DNA from: Azolla caroliniana
Lineage: Eukaryota > Polypodiophyta
Reading direction: 5' to 3'
Length of the DNA stretch: 64,000 nt
NCBI GenBank assembly: GCA_043228905.1
Contig: JBHGNT010000009.1
Coordinates: forward strand, 11,594,001-11,658,000
Below the pieces are notes generated by a model, which was given only the letters and a program-made list of their open reading frames with translations, was not told the origin of the DNA and did no database searches. This document shows, in pieces, positions 11,199-21,628 of the stretch; position 1 is the stretch's first letter; each line of letters opens with the position of its first letter. A program made the translations under genes and the position numbers.

Positions 11199-11243
11199 AA
11201 ACATATATCTTCCGCTGCACATAATCACTCTCGATTCTTTACA
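11151..11243 (+). repeat. 3' LTR of copia-1, right part
   Basis: Resumes after LINE-L with (CT)n(CA)n, then CTTCCGCTGCAC and the end TTCTTTACA, matching 1740-1836. Followed by CTAGT, the right target-site duplication. Confidence 0.88.
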
Positions 11244-11248
11244 CTAGT

Positions 11249-11803
11249 AAAGTCGACGAGTCACTTGGGTATGTGTGCTTGATATTATAATAAGTATGTG
11301 GTGAATACCCCAATATTAAGTGTGTGATTAATCGATTGTTGGTTACATGTTGTTTTTCCTTCAACTATCACTAATTATTGGTTATTTTGAGTGCCAATTC
11401 CTTTGGAAGTATGCCAACTCTCTAGGTGGTTGATAGATATCACCCACAATAAACAGAGTTGAAACCCACAATAGACAACAATGGGCCTAAGATTCAAGCA
11501 ATTTAATAGTACGAGAGGTTCTTGTGATTATTACGGAAAATTAGATATTAGGGGGGAACCTTCAAATAGAAGATGTCATTATTCAAATGAATCTACAATG
11601 GCCACATGCTCTTTATCATGAATCTTGAATTAATTTCTTTAGCTTCAAAATTTTCGTGAGTGAAAGGTAATTGGATGCACCATCATGCAACTATCCATTT
11701 CCTTCAATTTGTAACAAGAAACTAACAAATGCAAAATTTGGATGCATCAACTTCCATGATGAAGGGCTTGGTAAGGATCAACATGAACCAAATAGGTACA
11801 TAT
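11249..11803. other. Unassigned sequence between copia-1 and gypsy-B
   Basis: AT-rich, with only short frames interrupted by stops. No gene, repeat structure or RNA recognised. Confidence 0.5.
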
Positions 11804-11998
11804 TATGGTGTGCAGGTGTTCCTTTGTGCCACCCTTTTAGAACACCCTTTTTAGCATGCATGTAGCTAAGTCAACCCACCCTTTTAGCACGCATGTAGCT
11901 AAGCCAACCTAAATGGGTACCTTTGTATTGACTATAAATTGAGCAAGAAGTAAGAAACTAAGTAAGCTGGTTTGGAGTCTCTTTATGTGCATTTCACA
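11804..11998 (+). repeat. 5' LTR of gypsy-B
   Basis: Starts TATGGTGTGCAGG, ends GCATTTCACA, and aligns over its whole length with 18785-18980. It is short for a gypsy LTR. The following TTGGGGAGATGA is the expected PBS position but is not a convincing match to a tRNA. Confidence 0.85.
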
Positions 11999-12039
11999 TA
12001 TTGGGGAGATGACGGGCAAAATTTTAGTCGCGAACACCT

Positions 12040-12640
12040 TGTTCATGGCGTCCCAACCTCTCATTGCCTCTGAAGCCGTCAGATCCACTACATACTTGCT
12101 CCGATGCAATTCCAACAAACCATTCACCTCCACCCATGTTGCCCACATCAAGCCCAAAGCAACTCTTGCAAATCCTCTCCAACGCTATGCTTCAAATCAA
12201 CTCTTGAAACTGACCTCTTCTACTTCACAATCACCATCAATCACTCCACCCACACCATCTTGTTAGACTATGTTAGTAGTATCTCTTCCATTAGCGCCAC
12301 CGTAGTTCACCAATTAGGCCTCCCTCCATCCACCGCTCCCTCCATCCAAGTCCTTTTTGGTGATCACCAACATCTATACCACTCTCGCACGCAAGCCCAT
12401 TGCACCGTCACCTTAGGCATTCTCACTTTCTCACACCACTTTTACTTTTATGTTTAGCCCCACCAAATCTTCCCCCTCACTTTAGGTTGTGATCAGTTCC
12501 TCAAGCGTCGCGCTATAATTGAGTTCGATGCCCACCAACTTCCCACGAGCTCCCCGAATCCCCCTCCTATCCCCCACCTCAGCCAAGTCCATGTGGCCCT
12601 CAATCCACAGGAGCACTTGATCTCTAAGTCCGCCAATTGT
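12040..12640 (+). pseudogene. gypsy-B remnant: integrase-end-like segment plus protease
   Basis: 12053-12170 encodes a stretch like RSTTYLLRC...HVAHIKP that is homologous to the integrase C-terminal segment at 18626-18715 of the same element, out of place at the 5' end. Downstream, 12200-12600 reads as a retropepsin-like region: ILLDYVSSIS at the position of the DTGAS catalytic motif (catalytic Asp kept, following residues changed), then LGCDQFLKRRAIIEF, which matches the end of gypsy proteases. A stop interrupts it at about 12457. Gag is not recognisable. Confidence 0.6.
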
Positions 12641-12690
12641 TAGCTCATTTTCCATGATCTAGCCCCATCCAACTATTATTGTCATGATAT

Positions 12691-12750
12691 GGCAAGATTC
12701 GAACCCATGACCTTATGTTACATGGGTCGAGCCTTTGCCACTAAACTATA
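12691..12750 (-). other. tRNA-like block in the gypsy-A 5' LTR (antisense)
   Basis: Minus strand: 12732-12750 contains TAGTTTAGTGG, an A-box match, and 12695-12705 reads GGTTCGAATCT, a near-perfect B box. The spacing (about 30 bases) fits a tRNA. The acceptor stem is not convincing, so this is tRNA-derived sequence and not a tRNA gene. Confidence 0.65.
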
Positions 12751-12826
12751 TATTGTAATACGAAGGATACTATTGTCATTTATTATTTCACTATAGAAAA
12801 TTGATGTATATTTCCAAATTTCTATG

Positions 12827-12872
12827 GAACATTCTAAAAACTTCAAGAGTACTCCTAAAAAAACTATAAAAG
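12827..12872 (+). promoter_or_regulatory. Heat-shock-element-like array and TATA box, gypsy-A 5' LTR
   Basis: Four 5-bp-spaced units GAA-TTC-AAA-TTC at 12827-12844, with one G-to-A mismatch in the third, lie about 20 bases upstream of CTATAAAAGG (12864-12873). The 3' LTR copy at 17162 is perfect. Confidence 0.5.
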
Positions 12873-12979
12873 GAGGCACAAGGCATTATTTCGAACCAAA
12901 TCGGTTCAACGCCAATCATAAGCCTCATAGCTATTCTTGTACTTACTCTTCATATAATATAATATATCTTTTGTTATCA

Positions 12980-13029
<50 letters not shown>

Positions 13030-13190
13030 CGTGAGTTCTACACCCTTTTCTCTCTCTTAGTACTAATTCGCATCTTTTAGTACTAATTCCCTCTCTGCCT
13101 TAGATTGATCCTGGCAGTTTGAACCGATTTTGCCCTCATCCTCCTACCCCTCCTTCCTTTCATACTAACCCTCTTATCCTCCCTAGCAAA

Positions 13191-14100
13191 ATGGCAATGG
13201 TTAGCACTCAGGAATACCAATCTGTTTTCTCAGAGCTTCAGAGCTTAAAAGAGAAGTTTGTAGCACTAGAACAAGAAAATCATCGTCTATTGGGGGATCT
13301 TCAACAAATAGCTTTAGAGAAACAACAACAACACGGGGAGCTGACGTTACGTGTACAACAACATGAAGCGACTATTGTGTCACTACAACAACAAGGATCA
13401 AGCGCTCAAGGGACTCACAAAGAACCCAAGATCGGACTTCATATGAAATTTGATGGGTCTCGATCACAGTTCAGAGGTTTTCTTAATCAAGTACGCTTAG
13501 TTATTCAAATGCACCATTCTCGATATCCCACCGATGCATCACGAGTGGGACTAGTAGGCACGCTACTTAGTGGCACGGCTTTGGCATGGTTCACCCCCCT
13601 GTTAGAAAAAAAACTCTCCCTTGTTAAATAATTTCGAAGAGTTTATTAGCGAGTTTAAATCCTGTTTTGGAGATAACGGTGTTAGGACGACAATCAACAA
13701 AATCCGAAGATTGCGCCAAGGTGAGCGCCCAGCCTCGGCTTATGCTACGGATTTCCGTCTTCTTGCCACCGATATTCCCTAGGATGACCAGGCATTAATG
13801 GAACAATTTCGTTTTGGCCTACGTAATGATGTCAAGGATTTACTCTTAACTTTCCCCGGAGAGCCAAAGTCATTGATAGAAGCAATCAGTCGCACGGTGC
13901 AATGCAATAACCGCCTTTTCGAATGACGTTCGGAACATCCGTTCCAAATGCCAAGGACAAGATCAGAGCCCACCTACGCCTCAGTTGTAGCAAAACCTTT
14001 TCCAAGGGAGTCATATAATGTGTCTCCAGCAAATACTCCAACTCCAATGGAAATCGACACCACCCGTCGTCGCGGACCATTTTCGGAAGAGGAAAAGTAG
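13191..14100 (+). pseudogene. gypsy-A gag, degenerate
   Basis: Starts MAMVSTQEYQSVFSEL at 13191. The N-terminus is a Glu/Gln-rich coiled coil (residues about 5-75). The retrotransposon gag domain follows (KFDGSRSQFRGFLNQV, then YPTDASRVGLVGTLLSG). A frameshift near 13625 and a TAG at 13780-13782 break it. The TAG sits where a Trp is usual, and gypsy-D has a TAG at the homologous codon. The frame continues as DDQALMEQFRFGLRND to a second break near 13924. A zinc knuckle is not clearly visible. Confidence 0.8.
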
Positions 14101-14375
14101 TGACGCCAAGCAAATCGACTATGTCTCTATTGCGGTGGACCAAGGCATATTGCGGTGAACCGTCCCCATAGGCCAAGAAGACAGGTAAACTAAATAGTCG
14201 CTAGTTCTAATTGTACTAAACCCGAGTCTATTTCAGTGGGAATATTTGATAGGCCTAATAGTACTAATAGCCCAAGCCTTTCAAACAATTTTGAAATCCT
14301 TAGTCAACTAGAAGAAGAGTTAAACGATTAAGTCTAGCCAAAATAGGAGCCGTTTGGTTTGACAGCCCTAGATCT

Positions 14376-17012
14376 GTGCAACCCATTAGTGGTTCCATTT
14401 CCTCTAAGCAAGTTAGCAATGTGTTCTTAGCCCAAGTAATGGTTAGTACTAAAAGTATTCCTCCAGTACATGTCTTAGCACTCTTGGATTCCGGAGCTAA
14501 CTCTTGCTTTATGGATAGGAATTTTGCCCAAGCTCATCAGATATCCCTAAGAAAACTTTCTTGCCCAACATTTGTAGTAGTTATTGATGGTCGTCCCATT
14601 GCTTCCAGAAAAATTGTAGAAGAGTCAGAGCCGATTCAGGTTGTCCTAGATAACTTGGTGTGTGTAGTATCATTTAATATAATTAGTAGTCCAAACCATC
14701 CAATTGTCTTGGGGTTACCATGGTTTGAATTACATAACCCAAGCATAGATTGGAGAACAAGATAAATCTGGGTATCTATTCATAGGATTGCAACCATTTT
14801 GCTACGTCAATTGCGTGAGGAAGGATGCAAGGAAGCAATGTTTGTCTTCGTAGAATCCGTAAAACCTTCCGACACCACTAAAGAGGAATCCACAGTTCAA
14901 CTTCCAAAGAAATATCATCATTATGCCGATGTGTTCAATAAGGTACAAAGCCAATACGCTTCCTCACCACCGACCGTATGATTGCCCCATTGATTTACAA
15001 CCGGGAAAAGAGCCACCATGGGGCCCGATCTACAACTTGTCACCAACCGAGCTACAAGTCCTTTGAGCCTATATAGAGGAGAATTTGGCAAACGGGTTTA
15101 TTCGACATTCGAAATCTCCGGCCGGCGCACCCATTTTCTTTGTCAAGAAAAAGGATGGATCACTTCCTCTCGTCGTAGATTACCATGGCTTGAATAAGGT
15201 CACCATCAGGAATAGGTATGCACTCCCCCTTATCTCAAGCCTTTTAGAACGGATCAATGGTGCAAGGTTCTTCACAAAGATCGACTTATGAGGAGCATAT
15301 AACCTCATACGGATCCGCCCAGGAGATGAATGGAAGACCGCGTTTTGCACCAAATATGGGCACTTAGTATACAATCATGCCATTTGGTCTTACTAATGCA
15401 CCAACAGTCTTCCAACACATGGCAAATGATATCTTCCAAGATCTCTTGGATGTTTGTTTGATCATCTATTTGGATGATCTACTGGTTTATTCAAAGACCC
15501 AAGAAGAGCATGATTCTCATGTGCTATTGGTACTAAAACGGCTTCGAGAACATGGTCTTTATGCAAAACTAGAAAAATGTAGTTTTGAGTGCAACCATGT
15601 GGAATTTCTAGGCTATGTCATCTCCTTGGAAGGCATCTTTATGGATCTAGATAAGGTCAAAACTGTGATAGAGTGGCAGACTCCATGTTCGTTGCGAGAT
15701 GTGCAATGCTTTTTAGGCTTTGCCAATTTTTACCGCAAGTTTATACAGGATTACTCAAAGCTTATTCTGACTCTCACACAACTTACTAAGAAGGGGCAAT
15801 CGTTTGTTTGGTCTAAAGAAGCGGGCATGGCTTTTGAGAGTCTTAAGAAGGCATTCACATCAGCTCCTATTCTAGCTCATGTTGATCCGGCAAAACCTTT
15901 CGTCATTGAGGCAGACGGGTCGGATTTCGCCTTGGGTAGTATTCTTTCACAACAAGGTGATGATGAAAAGCTACATCTTGTGGCTTTCCACTCATGCAAG
16001 TTTGATGCCGCTGAAATCAACTATGAAATTCACGATAAAGAGTTATTAGCAATAGTGGACTCTTTTACGCAATGGAGGCATTTTCTAGAGAGATCTTCTC
16101 ATCAAGTCACCGTATTTAGTGATCACAAAAATCTTGCCTACTTCTAGAATGCTCATGTATTAAATCGATGTCAAGCTCGGTGGGCCCAATTCCTCATTCA
16201 TTTCGACTTCAAAATTACATATCATCTTGGAAAGCAGCAAGGGAAGGCAAATGCGTTATTGCGACGCTCGTATCTAGCACCGCATCCTGGTGAGCCAACA
16301 TTCGAGAACCAAAAGCAAGTAATCTTGGGACCGGCACGACTGCAATCAACATGGGTTTTCGATATGCCATTGGATTCCCACATTATCGATACCATACGTG
16401 AGGACTTGAAGATAGATGCTTTCACTCAAGCCATTATAGCACAAATTGATCCCTCTCAAGCATATTGTTCACAGTCGCAACCAGGTATGGATTATCGACA
16501 ATTCGAATGTCATGATGGATTACTATTATTTAAGAAGCTCTTGTATGTTCCTAACCGTTCTTGTCGCCTTCGAGTAGTTCAAAATTGTCATGACACATAT
16601 ACAATTAGGCATTTTGGTAGTACTAAAACATTAGATTTAGTACAACGATCATTTTGGTGGCCCCATATGCGACGATCTACCTCCGCAACTACGGATACAT
16701 CCGGTATTTCATAGTTCTCTTCTAGAACCCTATCAGGACAGTACTATCCCAGGTCGTATCAAACCACCTCCACCTCCAATCGAACTTGAAGATGGACCTG
16801 AGTACGAGGTTGCCGCCATCCTCGATTCCAAGATTGTTCGCAACAAGCTCTACTATTTGATCGATTGGATAGGATATAGCCCTAATGAGCATACTTGGGA
16901 ACCAATAGAGAATGTGACCAATGCTCGTGCTCTTTTCGAAGACTTCCATCATCAATATCCAAACAAACCGGGTCCTCAATCCAAAACGACTCATAACACT
17001 CGTCATTTTAAA
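14376..17012 (+). pseudogene. gypsy-A pol, degenerate, integrase core deleted
   Basis: The protease lies at 14376-14765 with an intact LLDSGANSCF active site. RT covers about 14930-15660, with breaks including TGA at 15064-15066 and 15289-15291; the catalytic box IIYLDDLLVY is intact near 15465. RNase H runs to about 16290 and has TAG at 16145-16147. The integrase zinc finger is partial (FGSTKTLDLVQRSFWWPHM near 16615-16670). By comparison with gypsy-C, about 890 bp including the D,D,E core is missing at about 16675. The frame resumes in the last residues of integrase and a chromodomain at 16740-17010 (EYEVAAILDSK, YYLIDWIGY, NEHTWEP). Confidence 0.9.
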
Positions 17013-17161
17013 AGGGGGATAGTGTCAAGATATGGCAACCCATGACCTTATGTTACATGGGTCGGGCCTTTGCCATTAAACTATATATTGTAATACAAAA
17101 GATATTATTTTCATTTATTATTTCATTGTAGAAAATTGATGCATATTTCTAGATTTCTTTG

Positions 17162-17208
17162 GAACATTCTAGAAACTTCAGGAGTACTCCTGAAAACACT
17201 ATAAAAGG
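17162..17208 (+). promoter_or_regulatory. Heat-shock-element-like array and TATA box, gypsy-A 3' LTR
   Basis: 17162-17179 reads GAAcaTTCtaGAAacTTC, four perfect alternating units. CTATAAAAGG follows about 20 bases later (17199-17208). Confidence 0.6.
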
Positions 17209-17298
17209 AGGCACAAGGCATTATTTTGAACCAAATCAGTTCAACACCAGTCTTAAGCCTCGTAGCTATTCTTGTACATACTCTTCATATAATATAAT

Positions 17299-18004
17299 TG
17301 ACAGGAACTACATGCTCCCAATGAACAACGCTCGACCACAACCGAGCCTAGAGTAAAACACAGAAAACAGGGAATGAAACACAACACGATAGAGAGAAGA
17401 GTACACATGATGTTTACGTGGAAAACCCAAACTCGGGAAAAAACCATGGCAGCCCACAGACTGCAAACTATCACTATGTCAGAATGTACAATAAGAAAGC
17501 ACCGAGGCCACGACCTCGAGCTTGCTATCTTCGCCACAGGCAGCGGTTACAACAGAGGCAACAACCTCTTCCTCTCTCTCACTCTCTCTGTACACAGTTG
17601 CACGCTCTAATCTTACACCAACAAGAATGACAACAACTATCATCATAAACAAAGTTTGCCCTAAGTCATATTTATACTAATATGACTTTTCGGCTATTTA
17701 CAAATATAGCCCCGATGGCTTCTCAAGAAAACATATTTACGAATATGTCCCTTCATCTGGTGAGCACTTCTCACCAGGCCTTCACCATCCAGCTCTTGTC
17801 GAGTACTCGTCATCTGGTTCTCCGTAGCCGGGTACTCCTCATCCGGTTCTCACCGGGTCTTCCGTTGCCGGGTATTCCTCATCCGGTTCTCACCGGGTCT
17901 TCACCATCCGGCTCTTGCCGGGTACTCCTCATCCAGTTTCGGCCGAGTTTGCTCATCGGCACTGTTCTCCTCACTTCCCATCCGGAGGGACCTGTTTCCT
18001 AACA
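17299..18004 (-). mobile_element. Solo LTR-X (copia-type), nested in the gypsy-A 3' LTR
   Basis: Plus-strand ends are TGACAGGAACTA and GTTTCCTAACA, giving a minus-strand LTR that starts TGTTAGGAAACAGG. A perfect 5-bp duplication ATAAT flanks it (17294-17298, 18005-18009), and the uninterrupted 5' LTR has one ATAAT at this site. It contains the conserved copia LTR motif TTTACGTGGAAAACCC (17413-17428) and an internal degenerate tandem repeat of CATCCGG-type units (17765-17940). Orientation is set from that motif, which reads the same way in the minus-strand copia-F LTR. Confidence 0.9.
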
Positions 18005-18147
18005 ATAATATATCTTTTGTTATCATGATTCTCTCTCTCTCTCTCTCCTTCTCTCGTGAGTTCTACACCCTTTTCTCTCTCTTAGTACTAATTCACATCT
18101 TTTAGTACTAATTCACTCTCTGTCTTAGTACTGTTCTTGACAATTAT

Positions 18148-18760
18148 CTGATTAGGGCTGCTAGTTCCATGAGGATGTTCTCAACGAAGTTGCAGCTCAA
18201 CCAAGTGTCCAACAGGTGTTTACATCCCCATACCATCCTCAGATAAATAGCCTCACCGAACACCTCAACAAGACCCTCAAGCAGGAGATCACCGCTTACA
18301 TCGATCCATGCCACAAAACTTGGGATCAAATCTTGCCTTTCCACACCCATGCCTACAATACATCCGTACAAGCGTCAACACGGATCAACCCTTTTCGAGC
18401 ACTCTATGGGCACGACCCTTGCCTCCCACCAAAATCATCCATTCCAAACTGGCCAACATGGATAGTGCCACTTGGGGGCTCTATCTCCAATAGATGCTCC
18501 CCTCCGTCGACAAGTGGCACTATGAGGTCAAATTACCCCAACTTATGTTGATGGAACCAATCTGGCAATGCGGTCTCAGCGAATCCCTCATGCACCGATG
18601 GATCGGCCCGTTCACCGTAGTTCATGCCCTCAGATCCACTACGTGCTTGCTCCGATGTGATTCCAACGACCGATTCACCTCCGCCCATGTTGCCTACATC
18701 GAGCCCTATGCCACCCCAAGCCCATCTTCTGACTCCCGTCCTTTCCATATGTCGTAAACC
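18148..18760 (+). pseudogene. gypsy-B integrase remnant
   Basis: Encodes the C-terminal half of a Ty3/gypsy integrase in broken frames: TSPYHPQINSLTEHLNKTL (the region of the catalytic Glu), HKTWDQILPFHTHAYNTS, NPFRALYGHDPCLP, then MHRWIGPFTVVHALRSTTCL and FTSAHVAYIEPYA. No chromodomain is visible. This separates B from the chromodomain elements A and C. It ends about 25 bp before a polypurine tract. Confidence 0.8.
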
Positions 18761-18773
18761 TCCTTGTTTCTCT

Positions 18774-18980
18774 TAAGGGGGAAATGTGGTGTGCATGTGT
18801 TCCTTTGTGCCACCCTTTTAGAACACCCTTTTTAGCATGCATGTAGCTAAACCAACCCACCCTTTTTAGAACGCATGCAGCTAAGCCAACCTAAATGGGT
18901 AACTTTGTATCGACTATAAATTGAGCGAGAAGTAAGAAGCTAAGTAAGCTGGTTTAGAGTCTCTTTATGTGCATTTCACA
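18774..18980 (+). repeat. gypsy-B polypurine tract and 3' LTR
   Basis: The polypurine tract AAGGGGGAAA lies at about 18775-18784, directly before the LTR (TGTGGTGTGCATG at 18785 to GCATTTCACA at 18980). Confidence 0.85.
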
Positions 18981-19050
18981 ATATCAACAACACTTGAAAC
19001 AGTAAATGATTAGTTCTTCCATGTTAGTTATATGATAGGCAAGCATAGTA

Positions 19051-19175
19051 GAGAATATTGAATCCCAAGAAAATTTTCACATCGTGCGCTAAACGTAGTG
19101 TTTGCTAGTCTAGAATTGTATGAAAATCCATAGGATCAATAAAGAGACCATTATAGTCAAATAATGTACCATGCT
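19051..19175. repeat. Left copy of the 125-bp direct repeat flanking LINE-K
   Basis: GAATATTGAATCCCAAGAAA and the following 110 bp recur at 20205-20328 with roughly 15% divergence. Consistent with an unusually long target-site duplication. Confidence 0.75.
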
Positions 19176-19178
19176 AAA

Positions 19179-20204
19179 TAATTATTATTATTATTATTAT
19201 TATTCAAAGTAAAGCTACTTTCCCATTAGTTAGGAAGGATTATTACATAGAGTCTATAAGGAGACTTATACACACATCGGGGAGACTTCCTCCGATCAAG
19301 CCAAAGAAGATGAGCCACTTACATTGCCTTGCGGCCTAACTTAATGTAAGAAGCTACCTATATCCAAGGCGATGCCCTTCAATGTTGCCTAGTACGAGTC
19401 GGCTCTTGGGGCCTACACCGAAGAGAGGGTGGTAGGTGAGTAGGAAACAACCAACGTGGGGGCTGGTAGTTCCACCTCGGGCCACTCCCGCCTTGCATCA
19501 CCATAGGTGTGTTCCGCCATTTTTGCCAAAAGCGCAAACGGGCAGTGGTCACGTCGTTGGAGTGGCTGCAAACCTCTTCCAGTTGCCCTCGTAGGCAGCT
19601 GATAAGCGCGAACCATATGTCCATGATCACTTCCTCTGGGGGCCGTACCGTACCTTGGAAGACCTTGAGGCAACGCGCTTTCCATATATACCACAAGGTG
19701 AAACCTGCGATCAACATCCAGATTTCCGGAAACCTAGGGGATGCGGGCTGCAAGCCTCTTTCAAAACGGATCTTGACGATTTTGCCTCTCGTGCATACAT
19801 AGCACCAACTATCCGCATTGACGGCGTCCATCCACCCTTCGACCGAGTGATCAATCCATGCCGCAGCGCTCCACGAGGCTGTTCCTTCAACTTCACATGC
19901 CACAAGGAGGCGAGTCACTCTATCCCATACCTTTTGAGCTTGAGGGCAATCCCACAAACAATGTCTCAGAGACTCAATAGGTAGAGAGCACAGTGGGCAG
20001 CCTAACGGGCCGCCACGTTTATCTAACCATTCGCCAACGAGCACCACATTATGACCGATCTGCCACCAAAAGAGCTTAATCTTTTCAGGCATGTGGAGAC
20101 GCCAAAGACCCTTCCAAAAGGCAATGAGCGCCTCATCGGGGATGCCCAATGTTCACCAGCCGTTGCGAAGGGGGCCGCCTGGCTGCAGCTGCAAAGTCCG
20201 ACCA
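19179..20204 (-). mobile_element. LINE-K, 5'-truncated L1-type fragment
   Basis: Minus-strand insertion. Its 3' end is the (ATT)n run at 19179-19204, i.e. an (AAT)n tail on the sense strand. Its 5' end is truncated inside ORF2, against the right direct repeat. It carries only the C-terminal part of ORF2. Confidence 0.85.
19379..20149 (-). pseudogene. LINE-K ORF2 C-terminus (zf-RVT domain)
   Basis: Open over 256 codons with no internal stop, but it is only the tail of ORF2. It begins MGIPDEALIAFWKGLW and continues with KIKLFWWQIGHNVV, then the reverse-transcriptase zinc-binding signature GCPLCSLPIESLRHCLWDCP followed by AQKVW. After that comes the LINE tail that includes WMLIAGFTLWYIWKARC. 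Endonuclease and RT domains are absent because of 5' truncation. It is intergenic and has no host promoter that I can see. Confidence 0.85.
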
Positions 20205-20328
20205 GAAAATATTGAATCCCAAGAAAAATTTCACATCGTGCGCTAAACCTAGTGTTTGCTAGTCCAAAGTTGTACTAAAAACCATAAGATCAATAAAGAT
20301 ACCTTTTAGTTGAAATTATACTTCTCCA
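20205..20328. repeat. Right copy of the 125-bp direct repeat flanking LINE-K
   Basis: Matches 19051-19175; begins exactly at the truncated 5' end of LINE-K. Confidence 0.75.
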
Positions 20329-21447
20329 AGTTTTTCTTAAAAGATCATATTCACCCAAAGGATATAGAACTTGAGAAGAATGGATACCATGCTTCTCTCA
20401 AGTATTTGAATAGATTAGGATATTATCCAAATAATTAAGCATGGTGAATATTTATAGGAAGTCCTTAGAAAGTCATTGGCACATTCATGAGTTTGAAAGG
20501 CATAATGGAATACTCAAGATATTTGTATTGAGTAGTGATAAGCCATCTTTTGTTGATATTTAGGAAATAGAGACAAGGTTTTATGCACCTTGAAAAGGTT
20601 CTACACAATGAGTATTTTATATCAAATCACAAGAGATTGAATCGAGAATGTGAGATATTGATAGTCACCAAATTCTCATCAACATATCCTTGAAGAATCT
20701 GATGGCGTCAAATAATAAATGATAAGGACGATGCTCCCGAAGAGTATTACCACCACCTTATCAAAGACATTTGCAATATCTAGATAGTTTGTTGATAGTA
20801 GGGACTATTGAGTTTTGTGGGTTGGGAGATGGGGTTTGCGAATGGGGCAAATACAAACATTTTCCTCTTTTCATGACATTTGTAGAGAAATTGTTGAGAT
20901 ATGATGGGGCTTTGAATCTGGTTCAATATTAATAATGGACTCCCAAGTGTTGCATGATTATTACAGGAATCCTTAATTTCCCAATTTCTCAACACAATGC
21001 TAAGTGGCCCCCACCATCAATGATTTGGAAATATTTGAGAAAGACCACTTGATGGTTGTGGTCGAAACTACATGTCCCTAGTTTGGCACAAAGCCCCCAA
21101 GTTCTTTTGCAATGGTTAGCGAGCTTTCGACGGGCATGGATAATAGATATGAATGAATGAATGATGCTCCTCTTTTGGGTGGTTCCCTGAATGGATAGCG
21201 GTTGGTGTCCCCAACCAAAATAAGGTAAAGTGAAGGATGTTGGACGATGATGGCCCTTAATCTTCTTCTTCCGGAAAAGAAAACCGAGAGGTGCCCATGC
21301 GCAGCAGGCAGGCGGCCAATAACAAGCTATATGTATGTATGTATGTATGCATGTATTCAATCCCATCCCATCCCATCCATCCGTATACATATGTATGACC
21401 AACCAAACCAGAAAAACATCATGCGCCTAAATTCTAATTATTATGTA
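20329..21447. other. Upstream region of spermidine synthase, no gene
   Basis: No convincing coding region. The reading frames here are short and match nothing known. Short (TATG)n runs lie at 21330-21352. It probably contains the distal promoter of the gene at 21734. Confidence 0.5.
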
Positions 21448-21497
21448 TACATATGTATGTATGTGTATGTTTCTACATACACATACATACATATGTA
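21448..21497. repeat. Perfect 23-bp inverted repeat upstream of spermidine synthase
   Basis: The arms 21448-21470 and 21475-21497, built from TATG/CATA units, are perfectly complementary around the loop TTCT. It lies about 240 bp upstream of the start codon. Confidence 0.85.
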
Positions 21498-21512
21498 ATT
21501 GATTTAGGTCTA

Positions 21513-21565
<53 letters not shown>

Positions 21566-21574
21566 CACACTCAC

Positions 21575-21614
<40 letters not shown>

Positions 21615-21628
21615 ACACTCACTCTCTC
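21513..21628. repeat. (AC)n(CT)n compound microsatellite in the 5' leader or promoter
   Basis: About 50 bp of CA repeats, then interrupted CACTCA units, then about 40 bp of CT repeats, ending about 105 bp before the spermidine synthase ATG. CT tracts at this position are common in plant core promoters and 5' UTRs. No clear TATA box is visible nearby. Confidence 0.8.

Larger units (their letters stand above)
1453..11243 (+). mobile_element. Ty1/copia retrotransposon copia-1, interrupted by LINE-L
   Basis: Full-length element with 5' LTR, PBS, degraded gag-pol in copia order (gag, protease, integrase, RT, RNase H), an extra 3' segment, polypurine tract and 3' LTR. The flanks TTAGT (1448-1452) and CTAGT (11244-11248) form a target-site duplication with one mismatch. 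A 4.4-kb LINE sits in the 3' LTR at 6718-11150. The LTR copies differ by several substitutions and a deletion of about 30 bp, so this is an old insertion. Confidence 0.9.
12680..13116 (+). repeat. 5' LTR of gypsy-A
   Basis: About 437 bp, TGTCATGA to CCTGGCA; homologous to 17023-18142 and 51438-51882. Contains an antisense tRNA-like block, a GAA/TTC array, a TATA box and a (CT)n tract. Confidence 0.88.
12680..18142 (+). mobile_element. Ty3/gypsy chromovirus gypsy-A, nested in gypsy-B
   Basis: Starts TGTCATGATATGG and ends TTCTTGACA. A perfect target-site duplication ATTAT flanks it (12675-12679, 18143-18147). The order is 5' LTR, gag, protease, RT, RNase H, integrase zinc finger, chromodomain, polypurine tract (AAAAGGGGGATAG, 17010-17022), 3' LTR. 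It is a close relative of gypsy-C. The integrase catalytic core is deleted and the 3' LTR carries solo LTR-X, so it cannot move by itself. Confidence 0.92.
17023..18142 (+). repeat. 3' LTR of gypsy-A, interrupted by solo LTR-X
   Basis: Starts TGTCAAGATATGG and ends TTCTTGACA; interrupted at 17299-18004. An 8-bp deletion after 17031 removed the B box of the antisense tRNA-like block, while the A-box side remains. Confidence 0.9.
11804..18980 (+). mobile_element. Ty3/gypsy element gypsy-B, internally deleted and hosting gypsy-A
   Basis: Bounded by 195-196-bp LTRs (11804-11998, 18785-18980) that differ at about 12 positions. The interior keeps only a protease remnant (12200-12640) and integrase remnant (18148-18760); RT and RNase H are missing. 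The protease side breaks off at 12679, where gypsy-A entered with target-site duplication ATTAT, and B resumes at 18143. No clean duplication flanks B itself. Confidence 0.8.
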
